Shown: positions 16,801 to 25,123 of the stretch, in pieces
How positions within the stretch are numbered: position 1 is the stretch's first letter
Layout of the letters: every line of letters starts with the position of its first letter
Source of the DNA: Lachnospiraceae bacterium
GTDB taxonomy: Bacteria; Bacillota; Clostridia; Lachnospirales; Lachnospiraceae
Reading direction: 5' to 3'
Assembly (NCBI GenBank): GCA_024693135.1
Contig: JAILLN010000005.1
Coordinates: 31,972-95,971 of the forward strand
Length of the DNA stretch: 64,000 nt
Position numbers and translations under genes: made by a program
Notes under the pieces: model-generated
Database searches by the model: none
The model's input: only the letters and a program-made list of their open reading frames with translations
Told to the model about the DNA's origin: nothing

Positions 16801-17315
16801 AGGATATCGATTTCAGGGTGAGGAAGGATACGAAGAATATCCCTTCGGCCCTGATCAGTGAGCTGGCGGGAGTCTATCCCCATACCAACCTGACCCTGGT
16901 CCATGACGGAGACTTCGGCTTCACAGCCATCATGCGGATCAATCTGGGAAGCGACCATGAGGGGCTTTATGCGAACCTGTATTACTATAATGAGGAGAAG
17001 GGCGAGCTGGAATTTGAGAATTCCACATCCATCAAGAAGAGCGGCACGGCGGAATTTGAATTCACCCATGCATCGGACTATACCATTATCCTGCGGGGAG
17101 ATGCCATGACGGAAAAGTTCGGCGCCGCCAAGACCAATGACCAGATCATCAAGCCGGAGCAGAAGGGAGGCGGTTCCTTAGGCGGCGCGGGAGGCGGAGG
17201 GTTCTTTAGCCCGGCCAGGCTCTGGATCGCGCTGATCTCCATCATAAGCATCCTGCTTTGCGGCATGATCCTGTTTATGCCGGATAAGAGAAGGGCAAAG
17301 CCACAGGAGGCATGA
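13899..17315 (+). CDS. Large membrane-anchored surface protein with Pro-Gly-Glu repeats
   Basis: 1138 residues from the ATG at 13899, chosen because GGAGGA (13887-13892) lies 6 bases upstream; the frame is open further 5' without a good start. Order: signal sequence (SLRKKVFAGTLAVAVVSTS), a PGE-rich spacer with tandem GENPGETP units (about residues 85-165), beta-rich modules including a ZU5/adhesin-like segment ending ASHFSIFTIAR, Ig/bacterial-adhesin-like modules to about 810, a Ser/Gly-rich linker with GGAGGAGG and an uninterrupted Ala run (about 868-880), a C-terminal globular region, then GGGGFF, one transmembrane helix and a basic tail. No LPxTG motif. Probably a stalk-like adhesin or cell-envelope protein; the ligand is unknown. 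Confidence 0.8.
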   Translation: MLKDKWRRFSSLRKKVFAGTLAVAVVSTSFNVGSLIVTADSSEDGRVITEFETLPVEITEQELPVGASEEDIVFPRELNIKLYKEESGEEPGEEEPGDETPGDEEPGDETPGEEEPGDETPGENPGETPGENPGETPGENPGETPGENPGETPGEENPAPAVEPSPEEPGEEPPKEESPEKADARIRSFFAPLEVYAAGSEEKTLTEVEWILDHDRSSYASFQAVFAGDVFIYVPDLDRYGLKSEAVLPRIRVKIIEKEEEEQPQEPEEEPGTVSDNEGEEETPSENEIPEPEAPAEGSAFERMTVIGGVQISVQAPAGVFPEGSSLIVRKADGQGTVEGALEEVSFDITVRDADGNEIQPNTEAGEVTLRFDNAPPVDNYLAAKGTDDETDLKAYHFDEESGRTEIPVEVDGSDHSAIVTASHFSIFTIARMGESQIMATKSIEDPMVSLKVSEYAFTGEEVRPEVTVKDGEKVLSEETDYSVLYSDNIAVGTGKAEVSGKGEYKGTVSKNFVIKQMEEKLVIKYDGSTKKKSEYDGKVVITADNYVVSTSLEGPFNPKYEFTGSGPNKSVTLYFKNKKTGIVTPAISVTVNFVDKSVLKSKITVMDNTWSRLQSKEKFYKYTREAQQITISYALSKDGGTVSKNQYYVCDTCYTSVDALEASVETQWRSYISTQKPEITKNKISYVYAKVTDSFGNVGYASTAGIFHDDTKPTGLKISTSPKDTTGTAELTGTDAESGIEKYYMLILKKEATKPTSSEVRDKGQSSKDGKFTFEGLTAATAYVVYGVIEDKAGNLSEVKDAKLNTTTSSSSKSSSDSSRAADKKAGGAGGAGGAGGAGGASSTGGKSAATDARRKAAEEKAAAAAAAAAAAAAEDEAIANRIPYIEDATTGILIGPEQTSGWDKIEQQAGNAPEPSQIFINMNGTTVVPAEALNRIKGRNVTYYLDMNDDITWAGNGMSFTQDPSQDIDFRVRKDTKNIPSALISELAGVYPHTNLTLVHDGDFGFTAIMRINLGSDHEGLYANLYYYNEEKGELEFENSTSIKKSGTAEFEFTHASDYTIILRGDAMTEKFGAAKTNDQIIKPEQKGGGSLGGAGGGGFFSPARLWIALISIISILLCGMILFMPDKRRAKPQEA

Positions 17316-17370
17316 TCCTTTAGGTAAGCCTTTCCGGCGGGATAGGCGGGAATCATAAAAAAAGAATCAA

Positions 17371-17403
17371 AAAAAGGCGGCGCCCTTCACGGCACCGCCT
17401 TTT
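17371..17403. terminator. Bidirectional terminator between convergent genes
   Basis: GGCGG-C-GCC, loop CTTCAC, GGC-A-CCGCC, with A-run on the left and T-run on the right, so it works on both strands. It separates the surface protein gene (plus) from the zinc-ribbon gene (minus). Confidence 0.88.
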
Positions 17404-17516
17404 GTATTAAGGATTGCTTAATCCGCTCTGTCTTCCTGCATTAAGGATCGCTCAATTCCGCTCTGCCTTCCTGCATTAAGGATTGCTCAGGACCGCTCAA
17501 TTCTGCTCTACCTTCC
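17404..17516. repeat. Degenerate duplications of the 3' end of the zinc-ribbon gene
   Basis: Three imperfect copies of a unit ATTAAGGATTGCT...CCGCTCTGCCTTCCTG occur at about 17406-17438, 17440-17473 and 17475-17516. The last one holds the actual stop and final codons of the minus-strand gene; the other two are downstream copies of that gene end, including a stop-like TCAATTC. Confidence 0.75.
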
Positions 17517-18759
17517 TGGTCTCGGTCTTGGAATAAAGGAAGGTATCCCGCTTCGTCGATAGATGGACGGAGCTCTTGATCAGGTATTCCTGGGCATTTT
17601 GCTGTTTCACTGCGGTATTCATGGAGCTCTTCATGATCCAGAGCACGATGCCGGCCACGATCAGGGCGGCGATCACGGAGATGATGGGATCACCCAAAAT
17701 CGCCATGGAAAGAAGGAAAGTGACCACGGCAACGATGAGGAAGGAGAGGACCGCCTTGCCTGTGGAGGTGGGAAGCTTCCCTACCAGCTTTCCGGTCTGG
17801 CCGTTCATGGCAAAGGTATAGTTCTCATTATTGTATTTGGTGGTCAGCATCCATACCGGCATCATGGCATACTGGATCTTGCCGTCCTTGATGTTGATGG
17901 ATGCGTTTTTCTCGTCCACAGAGGAATATCCGCTGACGGAATCCCGGAAGACCTGCTTTACGGAATGAGTCACGCGCTCATTGACCCGGGGCTCGGCTTC
18001 CTTGCTGTCCACGTCATATTTCTCTGCCAGATAGCCGGAAAAATAGGCGCTGTCATATTCCACGGCCGCGCTGTAGTCGAAGGGCTCGATGGCGTCCATA
18101 TAAGCATCGTCCATCTGCTTGGAGCCGTCCACCGGGATCTTCTCGAAGTCCATGGTGCCTGCCCGGCTTACCAGATAGGTATCCTTCTTCTTATATTCCG
18201 TATTTCCCTGCTTCCAGGTCTTTTCCTTGACGGCATTGTAGGTGACGCTGCCCTCGGCTTCACAGTCAAAGAGCCAGAAGGGAACGTAAAGTCCCTTGAT
18301 CTCCTTTACCCGGTTTCCGGAGGTGAATTCCTTCGGAAGGAGCAGCTTGCCCTTGTAGAAGGCCTTCAGGGCTTCTTCTGCCTTGCTCTTGTCCAGCTTG
18401 AACGGGATCATGCAGTCCGGCTTGTACATCCCCTCAAAGGCGGTGGGGATGATGGCCTTATTGCCGCAATACGGGCATTCCGTGGCGGCCGTATTCTCGC
18501 TGGCCACGATCTCGGCACCGCAGGAGGGGCAGCTGTAGCCCGTGAGCTTTCCGCTCTCGTCGCGGATCTCTGCCGGCGCCGTGCTCACCCATGTCATGTC
18601 CGATGCGGCGGCAGACTGGGCCTCTGCGGCCTCGGCTTCCTTCACCTGCTCGATGGTATAGCTGTTCTCACAATAATCGCAGGTAAGCTTTTCTGTCTCG
18701 CCCTTAAAAACCAGGGGCGCCCCGCAGCAGGGGCATTTGAAATTCAATACATCAGCCAT
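17497..18759 (-). CDS. Zinc-ribbon membrane protein (TFIIB-type zinc ribbon)
   Basis: 420 residues. The N-terminus carries four cysteine pairs: CPCC with CDYC (about residues 9-30) and CPSC with CPYC (about 76-97), forming two zinc ribbons. A large soluble middle domain follows (TYNAVKEKTW region), then two adjacent hydrophobic helices near residues 333-373 and a basic tail. The family is widespread in Firmicutes without assigned function. It lies on the minus strand downstream of the SPFH gene with a similar zinc-ribbon theme, so the two probably act together at the membrane (inference). AGGAGGAGAA precedes the ATG. Confidence 0.8.
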   Translation of the reverse strand: MADVLNFKCPCCGAPLVFKGETEKLTCDYCENSYTIEQVKEAEAAEAQSAAASDMTWVSTAPAEIRDESGKLTGYSCPSCGAEIVASENTAATECPYCGNKAIIPTAFEGMYKPDCMIPFKLDKSKAEEALKAFYKGKLLLPKEFTSGNRVKEIKGLYVPFWLFDCEAEGSVTYNAVKEKTWKQGNTEYKKKDTYLVSRAGTMDFEKIPVDGSKQMDDAYMDAIEPFDYSAAVEYDSAYFSGYLAEKYDVDSKEAEPRVNERVTHSVKQVFRDSVSGYSSVDEKNASINIKDGKIQYAMMPVWMLTTKYNNENYTFAMNGQTGKLVGKLPTSTGKAVLSFLIVAVVTFLLSMAILGDPIISVIAALIVAGIVLWIMKSSMNTAVKQQNAQEYLIKSSVHLSTKRDTFLYSKTETRKVEQN

Positions 18760-18780
18760 AATCTGTGTTTCTCCTCCTAA

Positions 18781-18970
18781 ATAAACTCATGTTTAACTCT
18801 GACTTAACCCCGGTCGGATGCGGATACCGTAACCGGCCAAAATACGGCCGCTAACGGTTTTCAGCTCCTCAATAGACGCATGTTTAACTCTGGCTCACAC
18901 CGGTCGGATGCGGAACCCGTAACCGGCCCAAATACGGTCGCTAACGGTATCCAGCTCCTCAATAAACTTA
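18781..18970. repeat. Two tandem 90-bp copies of a dispersed intergenic element
   Basis: Copies at 18781-18870 and 18871-18960, with a third copy starting (AATAAACTTA). Shared core on the plus strand: ACCGGTCGGATGCGG, CCGTAACCGGCC, AATACGG.CGCTAACGG, CAGCTCCTC. The array ends about 20 bases before the Shine-Dalgarno of the minus-strand zinc-ribbon gene. Related copies in the opposite orientation occur at about 29353-29388 and 59431-59512. Confidence 0.85.
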
Positions 18971-19033
18971 GCCGGCTCCGAAGCCCCCGCCTTCAGGGAA
19001 GGGAGGGCGGGAGCCGGCTGTAAGGTCAGTTCG

Positions 19034-20251
19034 TTACGGTCTGGGAGAGCCACAGTTGCTGCAGAATTTCCCGGTATTGGTCTGGCCGCAGCTGCAGGTC
19101 CAGGGAGCGGCGGGATTGGGCTGTCCGCAGTTGCTGCAGAACTTGCCGGTATTTACCTGTCCGCAGCTGCAGGTCCAGGAGCCGGCCGCCTGAGGAGCTG
19201 CCTGCTGGGGTGCGGGAGCCGGCTGGGGAGCCGCTGCCTGCTGCTGTGCTCCCATCTGGAAGAGGGAAGCCGCATTCATTCCGCCGGCATTCTGTGCCAT
19301 GTTCATGCCGGCAAAGCCCATCATGGCCCCGTTGGGATTCTTGGCCGCATCCTGCATGGCCTGAGCCTGGGATCCCACCAGAGTGGCCGCCGCCATATTG
19401 GGGTCGCGGTTGATGGCATTGCGCTGTGCCTGCTTGATCAACTGCTCGTCTTCCTCGGAGGCCTTTACCGAGGATACGCCGAAGGAGGCCACTGCGATGC
19501 CGCGCTTCTCTTTCCACTGCTTGGTCAGCACTTCATTCAGCGCGTCTGCGATCTCGGTGGTATGGCCGGGAAGGGCGCTGTAGCGGATGCCCTGCTCGGA
19601 GATCTTGGCAAAGGCGGGCTGGAGAGCGGTCAGAAGCTCCGTCTTGAGCTGGGAATCGATCTCGGAACGCTCATATTGGTAATCCACGTTGCCACAGACA
19701 TTGGTATAAAACAGGATGGGATCGACGATCCGGTAGGAATACTCGCCGAAGCACTTGATGGAGATGTCGATGTCCAGCCCGATGTTATTGTCCACGACCC
19801 GGAAGGGGACGGCGTTGGCCGTGCCGTATTTATTTCCTACGATCTCCTTTGTATTGAAGTAATACACGCGCTGGTCCTTGCCGGTGTCGCCGCCGAAGGT
19901 GAACCTTCTGCCGATGGCCTTGAAGGTATCCACGATGCTCGAGCCCAGGTTTCCGGCAAAGATGGAGGGCTCTGTGGAGGAATCATACCGGAATTCACCC
20001 GGATCTGCGCAGATCTCGGCCACCTTGCCCTGATCCACGATGATCATGCACTGGCCGTCTGCCACAGCGATGACGGAGCCGTTGCTGATAATATTGTCGC
20101 TGCCCTTGGTATTGGAGGAACGCCCGGATACCCGCTTTTCGCCCTTTACCATCAGGACATTCTCATCGATGGCATCGCAGTAGAAATATTCCTTCCACTG
20201 ATCCGCCATGACTCCGCCTGCCGCGCCTGCAATCGCTTTAATCAGTCCCAT
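19034..20251 (-). CDS. SPFH-domain protein with C-terminal tandem zinc ribbons (YdjI-like)
   Basis: About 405 residues. The start MGLIKAIAGAAGGV at 20251 is preceded on the minus strand by AGAGGATG; the frame is open further upstream without support. An SPFH/band-7 type domain occupies about residues 30-290 (KQWKEKRGIAVASFGVSSVK is the typical end of the domain). An Ala/Gln/Pro-rich linker and two CSCGQ...CSNCG zinc-ribbon repeats follow. Such 'virion core protein/YdjI' homologs associate with membranes through stress or lantibiotic-responsive complexes. Here it is co-oriented with the zinc-ribbon membrane protein, 274 bp apart with the tandem 90-bp repeat between them. Confidence 0.85.
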   Translation of the reverse strand: MGLIKAIAGAAGGVMADQWKEYFYCDAIDENVLMVKGEKRVSGRSSNTKGSDNIISNGSVIAVADGQCMIIVDQGKVAEICADPGEFRYDSSTEPSIFAGNLGSSIVDTFKAIGRRFTFGGDTGKDQRVYYFNTKEIVGNKYGTANAVPFRVVDNNIGLDIDISIKCFGEYSYRIVDPILFYTNVCGNVDYQYERSEIDSQLKTELLTALQPAFAKISEQGIRYSALPGHTTEIADALNEVLTKQWKEKRGIAVASFGVSSVKASEEDEQLIKQAQRNAINRDPNMAAATLVGSQAQAMQDAAKNPNGAMMGFAGMNMAQNAGGMNAASLFQMGAQQQAAAPQPAPAPQQAAPQAAGSWTCSCGQVNTGKFCSNCGQPNPAAPWTCSCGQTNTGKFCSNCGSPRP

Positions 20252-20354
20252 AACATCATCCTCTTTCTGCGGTGCATCTTCATTGTCGTGGTGCCGGAGA
20301 AGCGCCGCACCGCTTTGCGGCTCCGGCAGGAAGCAAAGTCTGCTGCCAGCTGTC

Positions 20355-20383
20355 ATTGTATCAAAAAGAAGAGGATAAAACAA
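20355..20383 (-). promoter_or_regulatory. Promoter of the SPFH gene
   Basis: Minus-strand -35 TTGTTT (20383-20378), 17-base spacer, -10 TACAAT (20360-20355), about 100 bases upstream of the start. It forms a divergent pair with the dapL promoter. Confidence 0.65.
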
Positions 20384-20391
20384 TAATAGTC

Positions 20392-20420
20392 TTGTGGTGT
20401 CTGCCCGTGTTTTGTATAAT
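20392..20420 (+). promoter_or_regulatory. Promoter of the dapL gene
   Basis: TTGTGG (20392-20397), 17-base spacer, TATAAT (20415-20420). About 100 bases of leader follow before the AGGAGAGA ribosome binding site. Confidence 0.7.
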
Positions 20421-20522
20421 TATATAGTTGTATCGGGTTAAGGCCGGCTTGAGTTCATCCTTCTGCCGGGAAGGCCGGACTTAAGGGCAGGAGCTTTAGG
20501 AAATAAAGGAGAGACAGAGACG

Positions 20523-21746
20523 ATGACAAAGATCAATGACAGCTACCTGAAGCTTCCGGGAAGCTACCTCTTTTCCGCCATCGGGAAAAAGGTCAGGGCT
20601 TTTGAGGCGGCCCATCCGGAAACAAAAGTGATCCGCCTGGGGATCGGGGATGTGACGAGGCCCCTGACCAAAACCGTGATCGACGCCCTGCACTCAGCCG
20701 TGGAGGAGATGGGGCAGGAGGAGACCTTCCGCGGCTATGCCCCGGACCTGGGGTATGAATTCCTCCGGGAAGCCATTGCCGGGGCGGACTACCAGGAGAG
20801 GGGCTGTGCCATCGCTCCGGATGAGATCTTCGTTTCGGACGGGGCCAAATGCGACTGCGGCAATATCCAGGAGATCTTTTCCCTTAAAAATAAGGTGGCG
20901 GTATGCGACCCGGTTTATCCGGTATATGTGGACTCCAACGTGATGGCGGGCCGGGCCGGGGAGTATGATGAAGAAAGGGGATGCTTTACGGGCATCATCT
21001 ATATGCCCTGCCTGGAAGAAAACGGCTTTCTTCCCATGCTTCCGGAGGAGACCCCGGATCTTATCTATCTGTGCTTTCCCAATAATCCCACCGGCTCGGT
21101 GATCACCAGGCCGGAGCTTCAGAAATGGGTGGATTATGCCAATGAGAAGGGCAGCGTGATCCTCTATGACGCGGCCTACGAGGCGTATATCCGGACAGAG
21201 GGGATCCCCCACAGCATCTATGAGTGCGACGGGGCGGATACCTGCGCCATCGAATTTCATTCCTTCTCCAAGAATGCGGGCTTTACCGGTCTGAGGCTGG
21301 GCTATACCGTGGTCCCGAAGAAGCTCGTCCGGGACGGGACGCCGCTCAACGCCCTCTGGGCCAGGAGGCATGGCACCAAGTACAATGGAGCCCCCTATAT
21401 CGTCCAGAGAGCCGGGGAGGCTGTGTATTCGAAGGAAGGCCGTAAGGAAGTGAAGGGTCTGGTGGATGATTATATGGAAAACGCCTCCCTCATCTTAAAA
21501 GGCCTTAAGGAAGCAGGGTTTACCGCATCCGGCGGGGTCGATGCCCCTTATATCTGGCTTAAGGTACCGGAGGGCATGACAAGCTGGGAATTCTTTGATG
21601 CGCTTTTGGAAAGGGCAGGGGTGGTGGGCACACCCGGCTCCGGCTTCGGACCCTGCGGGGAAGGATATTTCCGCCTCACCGCCTTCGGAAGCCGGGAAAA
21701 CACGGAAGAAGCCCTGGAACGGATCAGAACAAATTTTGGAGGTTAA
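20523..21746 (+). CDS. dapL: LL-diaminopimelate aminotransferase
   Basis: 407 residues, full length for DapL, which converts tetrahydrodipicolinate directly to LL-diaminopimelate (lysine and peptidoglycan synthesis) with glutamate as amino donor and PLP as cofactor. Typical segments are the N-terminus [36 protein letters not shown] and PNNPTG; the PLP lysine is in [17 protein letters not shown]. It has its own promoter and AAAGGAGAGA ribosome binding site. Malic enzyme follows after 2 bp, so they share a transcript. Confidence 0.95.
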   Translation: MTKINDSYLKLPGSYLFSAIGKKVRAFEAAHPETKVIRLGIGDVTRPLTKTVIDALHSAVEEMGQEETFRGYAPDLGYEFLREAIAGADYQERGCAIAPDEIFVSDGAKCDCGNIQEIFSLKNKVAVCDPVYPVYVDSNVMAGRAGEYDEERGCFTGIIYMPCLEENGFLPMLPEETPDLIYLCFPNNPTGSVITRPELQKWVDYANEKGSVILYDAAYEAYIRTEGIPHSIYECDGADTCAIEFHSFSKNAGFTGLRLGYTVVPKKLVRDGTPLNALWARRHGTKYNGAPYIVQRAGEAVYSKEGRKEVKGLVDDYMENASLILKGLKEAGFTASGGVDAPYIWLKVPEGMTSWEFFDALLERAGVVGTPGSGFGPCGEGYFRLTAFGSRENTEEALERIRTNFGG

Positions 21747-21748
21747 TC

Positions 21749-22921
21749 ATGGATTATGCAAAGGCTTCCCTGGAGAAGCATTACGAGTGGAAAGGAAAGA
21801 TCGAAGTTGCAGTGAGGGCGCCCTTGGATACGTCAGAGGCCTTGAGCCTTGCCTATACGCCGGGGGTGGCAGAACCCTGCCTTCAGATCAAAGAGGACCC
21901 CTCGAAGTCCTATGAGCTCACCAGAAGGTGGAATACCGTGGCCGTGGTGACGGACGGCACGGCAGTCCTGGGTCTGGGGGATATCGGCCCGGAGGCAGGC
22001 ATGCCCGTCATGGAGGGGAAATGCGCCCTCTTTAAGTCCTTTGGGGGTGTGGATGCCATCCCGCTTTGTATCCGCTCCAAGGATGTGGACGTCATAGTCA
22101 ATACGGTGGCCATGCTCCTCGGCTCCTTCGGCGGGGTGAACCTGGAGGACATCTCCGCGCCGCGCTGCTTTGAGATCGAGAGGCGGCTGAAGGAGATCTC
22201 GGACGTGCCGATCTTTCACGATGACCAGCACGGCACGGCGGTCATTACCCTGGCCGGGCTCATGAATGCCCTGAAGGTAGTGGGCAAGGACATGAAGGAT
22301 ATCCGCATTGTGACCTCCGGAGCCGGAGCCGCGGGCATCGCCGTCATCAAGCTTCTGATGGCCGTGGGATTAAAGGACGTGATCATGACAGACCGCCGGG
22401 GGGCGATCTATAAGGGCAGGGAAGGCTTAAACCCGGTGAAGGAGCAGATGGCAGAGATCACAAACCGGGAGGGAAGGAAGGGGAGCCTGGCCGAGGTGAT
22501 CCGGGGAGCGGATGTATTTATCGGCGTGTCTGCTCCGGGAATCCTTACCCAGGACATGGTGCGGTCCATGGCAAAGGATCCCATCATCTTTGCCTGCGCC
22601 AATCCTACGCCGGAGATCTTCCCGGATGAGGCCAAGGAAGCCGGAGCCAAGGTGGTCTCTACGGGTCGTTCGGATTATCCCAACCAGGTCAATAATGTCC
22701 TCTGCTTCCCGGGGATCTTCCGCGGGGCGCTGGATGTGAGGGCAAGGGACATCAATGATGAAATGAAGATCGCATCCGCAAAAGCCATCGCCGGGCTGAT
22801 CCCGGAGGACGAGCTTTCACCGGACAATATCCTGCCCAAGGCCTTTGACCCCCGGATCCGGGATGCGGTGGCCGAAGCTTCGGCAAAGGCCGCAAGGGAC
22901 AGCGGGGTTGCCAGGATCTAA
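21749..22921 (+). CDS. NAD(P)-dependent malic enzyme
   Basis: 390 residues, a short-form malic enzyme (oxidative decarboxylation of malate to pyruvate). Motifs are YTPGVAEPC near residue 34, the Lys-containing MPVMEGKCALFK, FHDDQHGTAV for metal/substrate binding, and a Rossmann segment TSGAGAAGIAVIKLL. GGAGG overlaps the dapL stop and sits just before the ATG, implying coupling with dapL. It supplies pyruvate and reducing equivalents; the metabolic link to lysine synthesis is by pyruvate supply (inference). Confidence 0.93.
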   Translation: MDYAKASLEKHYEWKGKIEVAVRAPLDTSEALSLAYTPGVAEPCLQIKEDPSKSYELTRRWNTVAVVTDGTAVLGLGDIGPEAGMPVMEGKCALFKSFGGVDAIPLCIRSKDVDVIVNTVAMLLGSFGGVNLEDISAPRCFEIERRLKEISDVPIFHDDQHGTAVITLAGLMNALKVVGKDMKDIRIVTSGAGAAGIAVIKLLMAVGLKDVIMTDRRGAIYKGREGLNPVKEQMAEITNREGRKGSLAEVIRGADVFIGVSAPGILTQDMVRSMAKDPIIFACANPTPEIFPDEAKEAGAKVVSTGRSDYPNQVNNVLCFPGIFRGALDVRARDINDEMKIASAKAIAGLIPEDELSPDNILPKAFDPRIRDAVAEASAKAARDSGVARI

Positions 22922-22924
22922 GAT

Positions 22925-25057
22925 ATGCCGGGCGGGAGGAGATGGAAGCTGAAAAACCGGAGCAGGGTCTTTATGATCCTGTCCATCCTGGGAGGGATCG
23001 GAGTCAATGTGATCCTGTCCTGGGCAGTTTATTATCTGGAGCTGCCCTTGTACATGGATACCATCGGCACGGTATTTGTCACCGCCGCCGCCGGGCTGTT
23101 TCCCGGGATCATGACTTCCGTGGCTACCAGCCTATTTTGCAGCATTTTCAATGATTATTCCATCTATTATACCATCGTGGGGGTGCTGATCGCCCACTGC
23201 ACGTCCTGGTTTGTAAAATCCGGAGGCTTAAGGCGGATCTCCCGCCTCATGGCCTTTGCCGCAACCCTTTCCCTTGTGGGAGGAGTGCTGGGCACAGGGA
23301 TCCAGTGGATCCTCTTAGGAGGCCCGCAGTTCCCCTCGGTGGCGGAGGTATCCGAGCTCATCGCCGGGGGAAGGGGGACATGGTACTTTTTCGTTACCGT
23401 GCTCATCGGCATCGGGCTGAATCTCGTGGATAAGGGGGTCTCAGCGGCCTTCGCCCTGCTCCTGATGAAGGCGGTCTCTCCGGAGATCCTGAAGGAGATC
23501 CGGGAAAGCTCCTGGCAGCAGAAGCCCTTAAGCCGGGAGTACTGTCAGAGCTTGAAAAAGAAAGGCTATGGGAGCCGCTCCCTCCAGTTCAGCATGTTCC
23601 GGCTGATGATCTTCGCTACGGCATCCCTGACCTTTGTCCTCTGCTGGATCAGCATCCGGGTCTATAACCAGAACATCCGGGCGGAATATGAGCAGAATGC
23701 CAGGAATGCGGCACGGTTTGCGGCGGAGGTTGTGGATGCAGACCGGATCCCGGATTATTTGAGGGAGGGGAAGGAAGCGGAGGGCTATGCCGAGACAGAG
23801 CGGATGCTTTACCGGATCCGCGACAATGCCAGCGGGGTGCAGTTCCTGTATGTATTGAAGGTGGAGAAGGACTACTGCACATATATCTTTGACCTGGATA
23901 CGCCGGAGGTTCCCGCCTATCTTCCGGGAGACAGGGAGGAGGTGGAGGAAGCCTTTGAGCCCTATATGCCGGACCTCCTTTCCGGAAGGGAGATCCCGTC
24001 CATCGAATCCGATGATCTGTCGGGATGGCTGCTTACGGCATATTGTCCGGTGCGCAATTCGGCGGGGGTCACGGTCTGCTATGCGGCGGCAGATGTTTCC
24101 ATGCACCGGCTCACCGGATATGTCAGGGGCTTCCTCATCCGGGTGCTGCTGATCTTTACCGGGTTTTTCGTGCTGATCCTGGGATACGGGATCTGGTATG
24201 CAAGATACCATCTGATCTATCCCATTGGCAGCATGACCGAAGATACCAGAGGCTTTTTATCCGGAGACCTTGAGCCGAAGGATCTGGACCGGAGGGTGAA
24301 GAAGCTGAAATCCCTCGACATCCATACCGGGGGTGAGGTGGAGGCCTTGTATGATTCCATCCTGCAGATGGCTTCCGGCATGACCGACCAGATGAAGGCC
24401 GTGCGGTACTACGCGGATGCCACCTCCCAGATGCAGAACGGCCTCATCATGACCATGGCGGATATGGTGGAAAACCGGGATTCGGATACCGGGGCACATA
24501 TCCGCAAGACGGCAGAATATGTGAAGATCATCCTGACGGGGCTGAAAAAGAAGGGATACTATGCAGGCCGGCTTACCCCCAGGTATATATCGGACGTGAT
24601 CATGTCGGCCCCGCTCCATGACGTGGGAAAGATCCAGATCCCGGATTCGATCCTGAATAAGCCGGGGAAGCTTACGGAAGAAGAATTTGAGATCATGAAG
24701 ACCCATGCCAGTGTCGGGAAGCATATCATGGAAAACGCCATCAGCACCCTGCAGGGGGAGAATTACCTGAAGGAAGCAAGGAATATGGCAGCCTACCACC
24801 ATGAGCGCTGGGATGGAAAGGGTTATCCGGAAGGGCTGAAGGGAGAGGTGATCCCGCTGTCGGCCAGGATCATGGCGGTGGCAGACGTATTTGACGCCCT
24901 CACCTCCCCCAGGGTATATAAGCCCGGATTCCCCCTGGAGAAAGCCCTGCAGATCATCCGGGATGGGGCAGGGGTGCAGTTTGACCCCAAGATCGTGGAG
25001 GTCTTCCTTGAGGCGCTGCCTGAGGTCAAGGCCGTGCTGAAAAAATATCAGGAGTAA
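22925..25057 (+). CDS. Membrane HD-GYP domain protein, c-di-GMP phosphodiesterase candidate
   Basis: 710 residues. The first ~190 form about five helices resembling an ECF S-component-like membrane domain (DTIGTVFVTAAAGLFPGI). A further helix (about 220-240), an extracytoplasmic sensor region (to about 400) and another helix lead to a HAMP-like linker and an HD-GYP domain (about 495-700). The HD motif is PLHDVGK and the GYP motif is HHERWDGKGYPEG, both intact, so c-di-GMP hydrolysis is expected. It starts 3 bp after the malic enzyme stop without a strong Shine-Dalgarno, and precedes the hybrid kinase, placing both in one signalling block with the GGDEF protein. Confidence 0.88.
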   Translation: MPGGRRWKLKNRSRVFMILSILGGIGVNVILSWAVYYLELPLYMDTIGTVFVTAAAGLFPGIMTSVATSLFCSIFNDYSIYYTIVGVLIAHCTSWFVKSGGLRRISRLMAFAATLSLVGGVLGTGIQWILLGGPQFPSVAEVSELIAGGRGTWYFFVTVLIGIGLNLVDKGVSAAFALLLMKAVSPEILKEIRESSWQQKPLSREYCQSLKKKGYGSRSLQFSMFRLMIFATASLTFVLCWISIRVYNQNIRAEYEQNARNAARFAAEVVDADRIPDYLREGKEAEGYAETERMLYRIRDNASGVQFLYVLKVEKDYCTYIFDLDTPEVPAYLPGDREEVEEAFEPYMPDLLSGREIPSIESDDLSGWLLTAYCPVRNSAGVTVCYAAADVSMHRLTGYVRGFLIRVLLIFTGFFVLILGYGIWYARYHLIYPIGSMTEDTRGFLSGDLEPKDLDRRVKKLKSLDIHTGGEVEALYDSILQMASGMTDQMKAVRYYADATSQMQNGLIMTMADMVENRDSDTGAHIRKTAEYVKIILTGLKKKGYYAGRLTPRYISDVIMSAPLHDVGKIQIPDSILNKPGKLTEEEFEIMKTHASVGKHIMENAISTLQGENYLKEARNMAAYHHERWDGKGYPEGLKGEVIPLSARIMAVADVFDALTSPRVYKPGFPLEKALQIIRDGAGVQFDPKIVEVFLEALPEVKAVLKKYQE

Positions 25058-25123
25058 AGCCACTGTAGGATGGAAATGCAGGGTGGCATCGTTCAAAGAA
25101 GCGAAAGGATAGAGGAGGTCTAC

